This document shows positions 25,911 through 34,728 of a stretch of DNA of 64,000 nucleotides, piece after piece (within the stretch, counting starts at the first letter, position 1; every line of letters begins with the position of its first letter). The notes below the pieces were generated by a model. The model worked only from the letters and a program-made list of their open reading frames with translations, made no database searches and was not told where the DNA came from. Where the stretch lies: contig CAVOPA010000017.1 of the NCBI GenBank assembly GCA_963697705.1, forward strand, positions 1,116,001 to 1,180,000, given 5' to 3'. Made by a program: the position numbers and the translations under genes. The DNA comes from CAVUCH01 sp963697705. Its GTDB lineage: Bacteria; Acidobacteriota; Vicinamibacteria; Vicinamibacterales; JAENWD01.

Positions 25911-28895
25911 CTATCTTCTACAACACGCCTCCACCTGCTTCAGCAGGTCCTCGGTCGTCATTCTCACTGCGGCGGTCGGCGCGACGTCTACCTCCTGCAG
26001 CGCGTCGTAGGCGATCCGCAGCTGGCCGTGCAGACGCCGGACTGGATCGCTCGCCGTGGGCGCAGCTTCCTCATCGGTCGTCTGCGGAGGCGGTGTCAAC
26101 TTGCCGTGCACGCGCGCGATCGCGTCGTAGACCCGCATCGACAGCGTGAACTGATCGTCGAGCGCCGCGGCCGGCGCCTTCACGCGCGGGTCCATGCGGA
26201 CGACGAGCGGCTGCGTGGCGCGCACGGGCCCGGCCGTCAGCGTCACCGTGTACCGGCCCGGCAGCACCCACGGGCCGGCCGGCTGCCGCGGTGTGTCGCG
26301 GGGCACGGCCGCGATCGGGAACGAGAACGCGTCCGTTGCCGGCGCGGGGTAGTGCAGGTCCCAGACGAATCGATGCATCCCGGCGGTCTTCGCGGGGATG
26401 GCCGCCGGCCGGATCCAGTACGCCGGCACGTTGCCTTCGTCGGTCACGGGCGCAGGCACATCCTCGCTCGAGTAGTGGCGCACGACGCGTCCGGCCGTAT
26501 CGCTGATCTCGAGCGTCACGGGCCCGCTCACCGGAGCGCGCAGCCAGTAATCGATGATGGCGCCGTCGGGCGGATTCTGCCCCGCCGGTTCGTCAGGCGG
26601 CAACGGCGTGTCGGTGTTCATGTTCCAGCGGACACGGGTCGCCTGCTGCGGCTCGTAGAGCAGCGCGTCGGCAGCGAGCAGCCGTGCATTCACCTGGCGC
26701 AGCGGCGTGAGGTCGTCGAGAATCCAGAAGGATCGCCCGTGCGTGCCCACCACCAGGTCGTCGTCTTTGATCACCAGGTCGCGGATCGAGGTCGCCGGCA
26801 TGTTCAATCGGAGCGACTGCCACGCGCCACCGTCGTCGAACGACACGTAGACGGCCTGCTCGGTCCCGGCGAAGAGCAAGCCCTTCCGCTTCGGATCCTC
26901 GCGGACCGCGTTCACGATCGTGCCGTCCGGGATCCCCTGAACGATGGGCATCCAGGTCTTGCCCGCATCGCGCGTGCGGTAGATGTGCGGGCGCAGGTCG
27001 TCGAGCCGCAGCGTGTTCACCGCGGCATACGCGGCGTCGCGATCGCTGTGCGACGCGTCCATCAGCGACACCTTCGCCCACGGCCCGATTCCGGGCGGCG
27101 TCACATTGGTCCACGTGCGTCCGCCGTCGCCGGTCACGTGCACCAGCCCATCGTCGGTGCCGACCCACAGGCGGTTGCTGTCGATCGGCGACGGCGCGAT
27201 CGTGTAGATCACGCCGCGGCGCGAGGCCGCCGCCGCGGGCGTGCCGCGGTACTTGCCGACATTGGATGGCGCCTCCCACGATGCGCGCGTGAGGTCTGGA
27301 CTGATCGCGGTCCACGTCTGGGCGCCGTCAGTCGTCTTCCACAGCACGTTCGACGCGAAGTACAGCGTCTTCGGGTCGATCGGCGAGAAGAGCACCGGCA
27401 TCGTGCGGACGACACGGTAGTCGGGTCCGCGCAGGATTGACGGCGCGACGTTCTGCACCTGCCCGGTGCGGCGGTCGAAGCGGGTCAGCTTGCCCCCGTA
27501 CACGATGTCGGGATCCAGCGGGTCCGGCGCCACGTAGCCGTACTCCTCGGCGCCCACGGGCCGCCAGTCGCGAAACGTGATCCGGCCTTCTTCGCTGCGG
27601 CTGGCGACGCACGCCGAGCCGCTCTCCTGCTGTCCGCCGCACACGCGATACGGGAACGCGTTGTCGGCGATCACGTGGTAGAACTGCGCGGTCGGCTGGT
27701 TGTACCAGCTGCTCCACGTCTCGCCGCCGTTGACGGTCACGATGGCACCCTGGTCCGAGGCGATGAGGATCACGTCGGGCGCCTTCGGGTTGATCCAGAT
27801 GCGGTGGTAGTCGTCGCCGCCGGGTGCGCCGCGCAGCGCCCCGAAGGTACGGCCCCCGTCCACCGATTTCCACGTCACCACGCTGGCGGTGAAGACGATG
27901 TCCGGGTTCGCCGGGTGCACCTTCACCTCGGCGAAATCGGAACCGCGGGCGGTGACACGGGGATCGGCGTTGACGAGCATCCAGCTCTCGCCGGCATCAT
28001 CCGACCGGTAGAGGCCGCCCTTCTGTCGTGCATCGATGGTGAGGAACAGCCGCCCCGGGCTGCTCGGCGCGATGCCGATGCCGATCCGCCCGAGGCCGTC
28101 GGCCTCGAACGTCGGCAGACCGCGCGTGAGGGCCCGCCACGTCGCACCGCCGTCGATCGACTTGTACAGGCCGCTGCCCGCGCCGCTGAACTCGCCGTTT
28201 TCCCACGGGCCCTGGCGCGCTTCCCACAATGCGGCGTACACGATGTCGGGGTTCGACGGATCGAGCACGACGTCGATGGCGCCGGTGTCGGCGTCCTTGT
28301 AGAGCACCTTCTGGAACGTCGCGCCGCCGTCGATCGAGCGGAAGACGCCGCGTTCTTCGTTGGGACCGTACGGGTGGCCGAGCACGGCGACGAACAGCCG
28401 GTCGGGCGATCGGGGATCGATCGCGATCTGCGGGATCTGCTGTCCCTCGCGCAAGCCCAGGTGCACCCACGTACGCCCGCCGTCGCCCGACTTGTAGATC
28501 CCGTCACCGGTGGACAGGTCCGGGCGCTGCAGCCCCTCGCCGCTGCCGACGTAGATGATGTCGGGGTTAGACGGCGCGACCGCGATCGCCCCGATCGATC
28601 CGGTCGGCTGGTCGTCGAAAATCGGCCCCCAGGTGCGTCCGTAGTCGGTCGTCTTCCAGACGCCGCCATTCACAGCGCCGATGTAGAAGACGCCGGGCCG
28701 ATCCGGGATCCCGGCCGCCGCCTTGGTGCGTCCGCCCCGATGCGGGCCTATCATGCGGTAGCGCATCTCGGCGGTGGCGGCGGCGACCAGGTCGGATGGT
28801 GACGCCGGTTGTGGCGCCGGGTACTCGCCATGCGCACCCACCAGTGCGCCGGCGGTGCTGAGGATGAGGACAGCGGCGAAACTCCGGAATCGCAT
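25911..28895 (-). CDS. Secreted sortilin-like BNR-repeat protein
   Basis: Exported protein of 994 aa with a signal peptide (about 1-21). Residues about 40-780 form Asp-box (BNR) beta-propellers of the sortilin/VPS10-like type, with repeated S/T-x-DGGxTW motifs (TTDYGRTW, SGDGGRTW, SIDGGATW, SVDGGRTF, TGDGGRTW, TRDAGKTW). The C-terminal part carries an Ig-like beta region with ATRVRWNMNTDTPLP, then a helical tail. Such proteins are common in Acidobacteria and Bacteroidota and are often named glycosyl hydrolases, but sialidase catalytic residues are not evident; a binding or proteolysis-related role is as likely. TACACT ends 7 nt before the ATG. Confidence 0.9.
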   Translation of the reverse strand: MRFRSFAAVLILSTAGALVGAHGEYPAPQPASPSDLVAAATAEMRYRMIGPHRGGRTKAAAGIPDRPGVFYIGAVNGGVWKTTDYGRTWGPIFDDQPTGSIGAIAVAPSNPDIIYVGSGEGLQRPDLSTGDGIYKSGDGGRTWVHLGLREGQQIPQIAIDPRSPDRLFVAVLGHPYGPNEERGVFRSIDGGATFQKVLYKDADTGAIDVVLDPSNPDIVYAALWEARQGPWENGEFSGAGSGLYKSIDGGATWRALTRGLPTFEADGLGRIGIGIAPSSPGRLFLTIDARQKGGLYRSDDAGESWMLVNADPRVTARGSDFAEVKVHPANPDIVFTASVVTWKSVDGGRTFGALRGAPGGDDYHRIWINPKAPDVILIASDQGAIVTVNGGETWSSWYNQPTAQFYHVIADNAFPYRVCGGQQESGSACVASRSEEGRITFRDWRPVGAEEYGYVAPDPLDPDIVYGGKLTRFDRRTGQVQNVAPSILRGPDYRVVRTMPVLFSPIDPKTLYFASNVLWKTTDGAQTWTAISPDLTRASWEAPSNVGKYRGTPAAAASRRGVIYTIAPSPIDSNRLWVGTDDGLVHVTGDGGRTWTNVTPPGIGPWAKVSLMDASHSDRDAAYAAVNTLRLDDLRPHIYRTRDAGKTWMPIVQGIPDGTIVNAVREDPKRKGLLFAGTEQAVYVSFDDGGAWQSLRLNMPATSIRDLVIKDDDLVVGTHGRSFWILDDLTPLRQVNARLLAADALLYEPQQATRVRWNMNTDTPLPPDEPAGQNPPDGAIIDYWLRAPVSGPVTLEISDTAGRVVRHYSSEDVPAPVTDEGNVPAYWIRPAAIPAKTAGMHRFVWDLHYPAPATDAFSFPIAAVPRDTPRQPAGPWVLPGRYTVTLTAGPVRATQPLVVRMDPRVKAPAAALDDQFTLSMRVYDAIARVHGKLTPPPQTTDEEAAPTASDPVRRLHGQLRIAYDALQEVDVAPTAAVRMTTEDLLKQVEACCRR

Positions 28896-28902
28896 GCCGC
28901 GC

Positions 28903-28908
28903 AGTGTA
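28903..28908 (-). promoter_or_regulatory. Candidate leaderless -10 of the sortilin-like gene
   Basis: TACACT on the minus strand, 7 nt before the start codon of a gene with no Shine-Dalgarno sequence. The -35 region is not recognisable. Confidence 0.35.
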
Positions 28909-28950
28909 GCGCGGGATGCGGTTGTGACGGACGCGGGATGCAGGCTGTCG

Positions 28951-29150
28951 GATGTAGTGCCCGCCGTCAGGCGGGCCTCGTGCGATGTAGTGCCCGCCTT
29001 CAGGCGGGCCTCATGCAGATGTAGCGCCCGCCGTCAGGCGGGCCTCATGCAGATGTAGTGCCCGCCTTCAGGCGGGCCTCATGTAGATGTAGCGCCCGCC
29101 GTCGGGCGGGCCTCGTGCAGATGTAGTGCCCGCCTTCAGGCGGGCCTCGG
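28951..29150. repeat. Six-unit REP array with 33-34-bp period
   Basis: Six tandem units start at 28951, 28984, 29018, 29052, 29086 and 29120. Each has GATGTAG(T/C)G followed by the GCCCGCC stem, a four-base loop (TTCA or GTCA/GTCG) and GGCGGGC, then CTC(A/G)TG. The loop base and T/C position alternate between neighbouring units (GTCA, TTCA, GTCA, TTCA, GTCG, TTCA). There are no unique spacers, so this is not CRISPR. Confidence 0.92.
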
Positions 29151-29177
29151 GGCGGATCGCCACCGCGGAGTCCACAG

Positions 29178-29657
29178 ATGCAGACCACGCTCGCCGCCCG
29201 CCTGAAGACGGGCACCACTGCAGCACTCGCCACCGCCGCCATCGTCGTCACTGCCGCGATATGCGTCGGCATCGCCGCGCTCGCTGCCCAGGAGGACCCC
29301 GTGAAGTACTTCCCCGCGTCCGATGTCGCCGCCATCTTCGCGAAGGGCGGCACCGTCACGCGCGGCGCCAACTACACCGTGATGGCTGCCCAGCGAACCG
29401 CCGCAGGCGAGGCCGAATTGCACGAGCAGGACACTGACGTCTTCCGAATCATGTCGGGCTCCGCCACGTTCGTGACCGGTGGCCGCCTGCTCGGCGGCCG
29501 CGAGACCGACCCGGGCGAGACGCGCGGCACCGGGATCGACGGCGGACAGACGCAGCAGCTCTCGGCCGGGGACGTGATCGTCATCGAGAAGGGGACGCCG
29601 CACTGGTTCAAGGCGGTGGACGGGCGTGTCGAGTACTTCGTCGTCAAGGTGCGTTGA
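29178..29657 (+). CDS. Secreted cupin-domain protein
   Basis: Protein of 159 aa with an N-terminal signal/anchor segment (about 14-38) and one cupin beta-barrel (about 60-155). Metal-ligand candidates are E/H in AGEAELHEQDTDVF and the histidine of GTPHWFKAV. The substrate is unknown; small exported cupins of this kind occur widely in soil bacteria. Unusually, residues 6-15 (AARLKTGTTA) are encoded by a decayed REP palindrome next to the six-unit array, so the signal peptide appears to have grown from repeat sequence, or the true start is further downstream. No clear ribosome-binding site is seen. Confidence 0.82.
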   Translation: MQTTLAARLKTGTTAALATAAIVVTAAICVGIAALAAQEDPVKYFPASDVAAIFAKGGTVTRGANYTVMAAQRTAAGEAELHEQDTDVFRIMSGSATFVTGGRLLGGRETDPGETRGTGIDGGQTQQLSAGDVIVIEKGTPHWFKAVDGRVEYFVVKVR

Positions 29658-29834
29658 CGCCGGATGTACGCGGCTCGGCCGTAGACACAGTCTGGAGCCC
29701 GGAGGCCGAGGCGGGTACGGGCGACGTGAATGGATATGGCCTGCGGCGTAATGCCTGATGCACAATGCACAGGCGGGTGCCACCGGGCGCCTCGCGACTG
29801 ACAGCGACTGGGGCCTGCAGCCGGGAGCCTGTCG

Positions 29835-30278
29835 ATGACGTACGAAGAAACCGCCGCCTTTCTCGAGCAGCGCCAGGCGAAGTTCGACCGTCACGACGTC
29901 AACGCGCTCGCGGCCGATCACACCGACGGCGGTGTGGTGCGCAGCCCGATCTTTCCCAGCGTGCAGGGCGTCGTGAACATCCAGGGCTCGTATCGCGCGC
30001 TCTTCACGATGTTCCCCGACTGGCAGATCACCTTCGAGCCGCCGATCATCGACGGCGACCGCGCCGCTCACCCGTTCACCGCGCGCGCGACGCACACCGG
30101 CGAGTTCATGGGCATGGCCGGCACCGGCCGCAAGTTTCAGATCGTCGGCACGCTGCTCTATCGCTTCGATGATGGGCTGATCGCGGAGGAGCGGCGGATC
30201 TACGACTTCACCGGGCTGCTGATGCAGGTCGGGGTGCTGAAGGGGAAGCCCGCGGTGAAGGGGACGGATGCGACGTGA
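29835..30278 (+). CDS. SnoaL-like polyketide-cyclase fold protein
   Basis: NTF2/SnoaL-fold protein of 147 aa of the ester-cyclase-like type, with the pattern HDVNALAADHTDGGVV, YRALFTMFPDWQITFE and EFMGMAGTGRKFQIVG. Such proteins have diverse or unknown small-molecule activities; this one has no signal peptide. GGGAG 7 nt upstream supports the ATG. The preceding gap (29658-29834) contains drifted GGAGCCC heptads and an AATGCAC-like piece near 29757. Confidence 0.85.
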   Translation: MTYEETAAFLEQRQAKFDRHDVNALAADHTDGGVVRSPIFPSVQGVVNIQGSYRALFTMFPDWQITFEPPIIDGDRAAHPFTARATHTGEFMGMAGTGRKFQIVGTLLYRFDDGLIAEERRIYDFTGLLMQVGVLKGKPAVKGTDAT

Positions 30279-30445
30279 TTTCTGCGACGCAGGATAAGGT
30301 GTTGACTAAAGAGCTGAGGGCTGCGTGGGCGATGAACCTCGATGCCGCGAAGCGCCCCTTGTAGCGCCCGTCTCAGCCGGGCGTCGGTGACTTGCGTCGG
30401 TGACCGCTCCATGACGGCGACAGCGAGAGCGCCGGAGACAACGCA

Positions 30446-30901
30446 ATGGTGAGAACAGTCGTCGGTGCGCTGGTGATGCTGGTGATGGCGTGCGGGACAG
30501 CCGGCGCGCAGCACAAGATTCCGCCCATTCCCGAGACGGCCCGGGCGCCGGTGGTGTTGCCGTCGGGCCTGAAGTACATCGATATCAAGGTCGGCACCGG
30601 CGTGCCCGCGGTGAAAGGGCGCATGGTGCGCATCGCGTTCATCGGCTGGGTGTCGAAGACGCAGCTGATGTTCGATTTCCGCGATCCGCCCAACCCGCTT
30701 GCGTTCCACCTCGGCAAGCCGGACCCGAATGTCGTCCCCGGGGTCAACGAAGGTGTCGCCGGGATGCGCGTGGGTGGCAAGCGGCGCCTGATCGTCCCGG
30801 CAAAGCTCGGGCACGGCGCCCAAGGCACCAAGTTGATTCCCCCGAACAGCGAGCTGACCTACGACGTGGAGCTGGTGAGCGTCGCGAAGCCCGGGGTCTG
30901 A
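30446..30901 (+). CDS. FKBP-type peptidyl-prolyl isomerase, exported
   Basis: Protein of 151 aa with a signal peptide (about 1-21). One FKBP domain (about 38-148) shows LPSGLKYIDIKVGTG, VVPGVNEGVAGMRVGGKRRLIVPAKLGHG and the closing NSELTYDVELVSV. The usual VxVHYTG block is replaced by MVRIAFIGWV and FD by MFDF, so activity may be reduced. It probably assists periplasmic folding. GGAG 8 nt before the ATG sets the start. A single REP-like palindrome lies at about 30360-30383 upstream. GCCCTTG/GCCCTTA heptads follow the stop codon directly. Confidence 0.88.
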   Translation: MVRTVVGALVMLVMACGTAGAQHKIPPIPETARAPVVLPSGLKYIDIKVGTGVPAVKGRMVRIAFIGWVSKTQLMFDFRDPPNPLAFHLGKPDPNVVPGVNEGVAGMRVGGKRRLIVPAKLGHGAQGTKLIPPNSELTYDVELVSVAKPGV

Positions 30902-30986
30902 TTTGCCCTTGGCCCTTAGCCGTCAACCCCCGCCCATCACCCGCAGCCGCAGCCGGATCCCGCGGGACCCTTCGCGTGTGCGCTGG

Positions 30987-31904
30987 TTACTTCAATTTTT
31001 CGATTGCCAGCGGCCGCGCGTACGCGTTCGCCGGATTATGCGACGTGATGGTCAGGATCTTGCGGTAGAGCTCCATCGCCGCCGCCTTCTCCTTCAGCCG
31101 CTCGTGTGCCTGCGCCATCAGCGCGAGGATGAACGGGTCAGTCTGATTGGCCCGTCGCAGCGCCGCCAGCGCCGTTTTCGCGTCGCCGGTATAGAAGTCG
31201 ACGTAGCCCGCGAGGTAGGGAAAAAACGGTGCCTGCTCCGGGTTCGTGCCCTTGTCGAGAATCTGCTTGGCGGTCGCGAGGTGGCGGCGTGCCTCGGCCT
31301 GCTGGCCGCGCCGCGCAGCCACGCGCGCCTGCGCGTGCTCCCAGCGGAACTCCCACAGGTCTTTCTGCGCAGCCGTCAGGTCCGCTGACTTGAGCGCGAC
31401 GTCGTAGCCGCGACGGTACCAGGCATCCGCCTGGTCGATGCCGTTCGACTCGAGGCACACGCGCGCCACCTCGTTGGCCACTTCTGCGGCGGCGACAAAG
31501 TCTTTTTCGGCCACCTGCATGTCGTACGCCTGCTGCTGGTACTTGAGCGCTCCCGGGCAGTCGCGCTCGAACGCGTACGACATGGCCATGTTCCGCAGTC
31601 CGCGAGACTTGTCCTCCGGCCTGGTCGCCGCGGCGACTGCCTTCTCGAGGTACTGACGCGCGTCGCCGTAATTTCCCTGCAGATCGAGGATGATCCCGGC
31701 CTGCGTGTTGGCCGGAAACGAGTCCGGCGCCGCGTCGGCGGCCTTTCGCGCGATCGCGAGCGCCTCGTCGAGATGTCCTTCCCGAAGCTGCTCCTGCGCC
31801 TGCTTCAGATCGCCTCCGGCCGCCGCGGGCTGCGCCGCGGCGGTGCCCGTGATGACGCTTGCCACGCCCACCGCGCACGCGAGATTACGCAACGTTGTTT
31901 TCAT
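30987..31904 (-). CDS. Exported TPR protein
   Basis: Protein of 305 aa with a cleavable signal peptide (about 1-24, ending TAAAQ) and TPR helices along its length, including REGHLDEALAIARKAAD, NYGDARQYLEKAV, AEVANEVARVCLE and GDAKTALAALRRA. Likely a periplasmic scaffold; no enzymatic motif. It is convergent with the FKBP gene. GATAAT 6 nt before the ATG and no Shine-Dalgarno suggest a leaderless message. Confidence 0.85.
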   Translation of the reverse strand: MKTTLRNLACAVGVASVITGTAAAQPAAAGGDLKQAQEQLREGHLDEALAIARKAADAAPDSFPANTQAGIILDLQGNYGDARQYLEKAVAAATRPEDKSRGLRNMAMSYAFERDCPGALKYQQQAYDMQVAEKDFVAAAEVANEVARVCLESNGIDQADAWYRRGYDVALKSADLTAAQKDLWEFRWEHAQARVAARRGQQAEARRHLATAKQILDKGTNPEQAPFFPYLAGYVDFYTGDAKTALAALRRANQTDPFILALMAQAHERLKEKAAAMELYRKILTITSHNPANAYARPLAIEKLK

Positions 31905-31910
31905 GGACGG

Positions 31911-31916
31911 ATTATC
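31911..31916 (-). promoter_or_regulatory. Candidate leaderless -10 of the TPR gene
   Basis: GATAAT (5/6 match to TATAAT) lies 6 nt before the ATG on the minus strand; no ribosome-binding site is present. A -35 is not clear. Confidence 0.4.
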
Positions 31917-31929
31917 GCAGACCGGGGGA

Positions 31930-32056
31930 CTGACGCCGGAGGCTGGGGGCTGGAGGCGGGCGGCGGCGGGCGGCGGGCGACGGGCGACGGGCGGCGGGCA
32001 GCGGACGGCGGCGCCGGGAGCAGATCACAGCGTAGTGCCCGGCTTCAGCCGGGCGT
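31930..32056. repeat. GC-rich heptad array followed by a REP palindrome
   Basis: Units of GGAGGCT, GGGGGCT, GGAGGCG, then GGGCGGC/GGGCGAC/GGGCAGC in 7-bp register run from about 31936 to 32010. A single REP with the stem GCCCGGC-TTCA-GCCGGGC and a GTAG head lies at 32033-32056. This is most of the gap between the divergent TPR and phosphatase genes. Confidence 0.82.
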
Positions 32057-32097
32057 GGGCGGCGCCTGCTGACGCGTCCGGTCCCGATCGAGCACGG

Positions 32098-32103
32098 TAC
32101 AAT
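32098..32103 (+). promoter_or_regulatory. Candidate leaderless -10 of the e(P4)-type gene
   Basis: TACAAT (5/6 match to consensus) ends 7 nt before the ATG at 32111, and no Shine-Dalgarno is present. This is the spacing expected when transcription starts at the start codon. Confidence 0.45.
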
Positions 32104-32110
32104 CGCCGGC

Positions 32111-32977
32111 ATGTGGATCCGCAGGTACGCGCTCGTGGGTCTGTTGCTGGTGGCGGTTTCCGGATGCGGGCCGCGAGTGCCCGCCGCGGTCACGCCTTCG
32201 ACGCCGTCCGTCTCCGCGCCCGCAGGTGCACGCGACACGCACGAGGACCTGCACGCCGTCTTGTGGATGCAGACCGCCGCCGAGTATCGAGCGCTCGCGG
32301 CGGCAATCTATGCGCTTGCACTCCACGCGCTCGACGCCGCGCTCGAAGATCCGTCGTGGACCGCGCTCGTCGAGCAGACCGGCGCGTTCCAATCGCTGCC
32401 GCCGGTCGTGATCCTCGATCTCGATGAAACCGTCCTCGACAACTCGGCGTTTCAGGGACAGCTCGTGCGCGACCGCCGCTCGTATACTGAAGCCGCCTGG
32501 GACGAGTGGGTCCGGGCGCGCCTCGCGGGGGCCGTTCCAGGCGCCGCGGCATTCATCCACGGCGCCGAAGCGCGCGGCGTGCGCGCCTACTTCGTGAGCA
32601 ACCGGGCCGCCGCCGATGAAGACAGCACGATCGCGAACCTCCACTCGCTCGGCATCGAGACCACTGGAGACCTCCTGCTGTCGCCAGGCGAGAACGGATG
32701 GACCACCGACAAGTCGGCCCGCCGCGCATTCATCGGCCGTGACCACCGCGTGCTGATGATCGTCGGCGACGACCTCGGCGATTTCGTCCCGGTGGCCCGG
32801 CTCTCGCTCCCCGAACGCGCGGCGCTTGCGGATCGCTACAAGGACCGGTGGCTGCAACGATGGGTGCTGCTCCCGAATCCGTCGTATGGATCGTGGAGCC
32901 GGGCCCTGACGCCTGGACTCACAGACGACCGAGCAGTGCTCGAGAGAAAGCTGGCCACGATCCGGGGGTACCGGTAA
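32111..32977 (+). CDS. e(P4)-family lipoprotein acid phosphatase/5'-nucleotidase
   Basis: HAD-superfamily class C acid phosphatase of 288 aa. The lipoprotein signal has lipobox VSGC (Cys at about 19). The catalytic motif I is VILDLDETVLDN with the two aspartates; motif III/IV elements GWTTDKSARR and IVGDDLGDF follow, and the family end motif WVLLPNPSYGSW is present. It would dephosphorylate nucleotides or other monophosphates at the cell surface for phosphate or nucleoside scavenging. Length and motif order are normal. Confidence 0.93.
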   Translation: MWIRRYALVGLLLVAVSGCGPRVPAAVTPSTPSVSAPAGARDTHEDLHAVLWMQTAAEYRALAAAIYALALHALDAALEDPSWTALVEQTGAFQSLPPVVILDLDETVLDNSAFQGQLVRDRRSYTEAAWDEWVRARLAGAVPGAAAFIHGAEARGVRAYFVSNRAAADEDSTIANLHSLGIETTGDLLLSPGENGWTTDKSARRAFIGRDHRVLMIVGDDLGDFVPVARLSLPERAALADRYKDRWLQRWVLLPNPSYGSWSRALTPGLTDDRAVLERKLATIRGYR

Positions 32978-33267
32978 GAATCTTCGGATGGCGGCTGAGC
33001 GGCTGGCGGCTGGCGGGATCGTCGCGGCCATGGAAGTCTACGAAGGATCAGGCGTCGTGTCGCGAGCAGCGCGCCGCGGCGCGTATTTGCCCGCCTTGCT
33101 GCAGCCGGGATCCGACATTCTGCATCGAGGCGCATTGTTCAGCAGCCGTTCGCCCTCAGCCCGTAGCCCCTTGGCCCGTCTCGGTGCCCCGTAGCTGACG
33201 GTCGAGCCGCAATGGGACTACTCTGAACGACGGCCGTTGACGGTCAACGGATTAGGGAGAGGACTTT
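32978..33267. repeat. Intergenic region with several heptad classes
   Basis: This 290-bp gap holds GGCTGGC units (32997-33018), GCCCTCA/GCCCGTA/GCCCCTT/GGCCCGT (33152-33180) and GTTGACG/GTCAACG (33235-33250). A 68-codon open frame at 32988-33194 has no supporting evidence and is left out. Confidence 0.7.
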
Positions 33268-34662
33268 ATGGCTCGCCGTCCAAGCAATCCTGCATCGCGG
33301 CTCTCGCGCCGCACGTTTCTGACGACCGCAGCCGCACTGGCCGGCGCCGCGTCCGGGCGCCGCGTGTTCGCTGGTTCGCAGCAGGCGGCTGAACGGCCGC
33401 TCGCACCGTCCGATCGGGTCGCGCTCGCCGTGGTCGGCGCGGGCGGACGCGGCGCCGACAACATCCGGGACGTCGATACGACCGGCGCGCAGATCGTCGC
33501 GTTGTGCGATTGCGACGAGCAGAACGCGGCCGAGTCGTTCGCGAAGTACCCCGACGCGCGGAAGTATCGAGACTGGCGCCGCATGCTCGATGCCGAGAAG
33601 ACGATCGACGCGGTGCTCGTCGCCACTCCCGACCACAACCACGCGATCGTCTCGGTGGCCGCGATGCGGCTCGGCAAGCATGTGTACTGCGAGAAGCCGC
33701 TGGCGCACAGCATCTGGGAAGTGCGGCAGATGGCGAAGGTCGCGAGCGAGGCCCGCGTCGCGACGCAGATGGGCACGCAGGGCCACGCATTCGAAGGCAC
33801 CCGTCGCGCGGTCGAGGCAATTCGGGCGGGCGTGATCGGCGACGTCGCCGAGCTGCACGTCTGGACCGACCGGCCGGCCGGCTGGTGGCCGCAGGGTGTG
33901 CTGCGACCGTCCGACGCGCCGCCCGTGCCTGCGACGCTCGACTGGGACGTGTGGCTCGGCCCGGCGCCCGAGCGTCCGTACAATCCCGCGTACGTGCCGT
34001 TCAAGTGGCGTGGGTTCTGGGACTTCGGCACCGGCGCCATCGGCGACATGGGGATACACAACCTCGACACCGCGTACTGGGCTCTCGAGCTCGGGACGCC
34101 GACCCGCGTGTCGATCCGCGAGTGCTCGCCCGGCCTGACCGACCCTGCCCTGAAGGAGACCGCGCCGCTCTGGAGCATCCTCGATTTGGAGTTTCCGTCG
34201 CGAGGCAGCCGACCCGCGGTGAAGATGGCGTGGTACGACGGCGGCAAGCTGCCGCCGCAGGAGCTGTTCCACGGCGAGAAGCTGATCACCAGGGACGGGG
34301 GCTCGCTCATCATCGGCAGCAAAGGGACGCTCTTCACCCGCACGTGGCACGGAGGTGAGACCGACAAAGACATGTTCGTCCTGCTGCCGCGCGACCGGTT
34401 CGCGGACGTAACACCGCCACCGCCCACGCTGCCGCGCACGCGCAGCCATCACCAGGAGTGGATCGATGCATGCCGCGGGATGACGAAGACCGAGTCGCCG
34501 TTCGAATACGCGGCGGTGCTCAGCGAGTCGCTGCTGCTCGGCAACGTCGCGCTCAGGAGCGGCGAGCCCGTCGAGTGGGACGCCGCCAGCATGCGGGTGA
34601 CGAACAACAGCGCGGCCGAAAGGTTCGTCACGCCCGAGTTCCGCAAGGGCTGGCAGTTGTAG
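33268..34662 (+). CDS. Tat-exported Gfo/Idh/MocA-family oxidoreductase
   Basis: NAD(P)-dependent sugar oxidoreductase family protein of 464 aa. The twin-arginine signal LSRRTFLTTAAALAGAAS is at about 11-28. The Rossmann domain starts at about 51 (ALAVVGAGGRG), with CDCDEQN at the second strand and the signature CEKPLAHS (about 144). The C-terminal domain contains DMGIHNLDTAYWAL with the catalytic-type His. Acidobacterial and planctomycete members often act on exported carbohydrate pathways. GGGAGAGGA 5-8 nt upstream sets the ATG. The GH20 gene follows after 66 bp in the same direction. Confidence 0.92.
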   Translation: MARRPSNPASRLSRRTFLTTAAALAGAASGRRVFAGSQQAAERPLAPSDRVALAVVGAGGRGADNIRDVDTTGAQIVALCDCDEQNAAESFAKYPDARKYRDWRRMLDAEKTIDAVLVATPDHNHAIVSVAAMRLGKHVYCEKPLAHSIWEVRQMAKVASEARVATQMGTQGHAFEGTRRAVEAIRAGVIGDVAELHVWTDRPAGWWPQGVLRPSDAPPVPATLDWDVWLGPAPERPYNPAYVPFKWRGFWDFGTGAIGDMGIHNLDTAYWALELGTPTRVSIRECSPGLTDPALKETAPLWSILDLEFPSRGSRPAVKMAWYDGGKLPPQELFHGEKLITRDGGSLIIGSKGTLFTRTWHGGETDKDMFVLLPRDRFADVTPPPPTLPRTRSHHQEWIDACRGMTKTESPFEYAAVLSESLLLGNVALRSGEPVEWDAASMRVTNNSAAERFVTPEFRKGWQL

Positions 34663-34728
34663 CCGCGGGACAGCCGTGAGCCGCGCGAACGATTGCAGGG
34701 CCGACGCCCTGCCCTACGGAAGGCCGTC

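Noticed and set aside
28951..29150. CRISPR-like array of regularly spaced repeats
   Set aside because: The whole 34-bp unit is conserved, including what would be spacers; each unit is a REP palindrome, and no cas genes are near.
32988..33194. A 68-codon open frame on the + strand
   Set aside because: It overlaps two heptad arrays, has no ribosome-binding site and no recognisable protein features.
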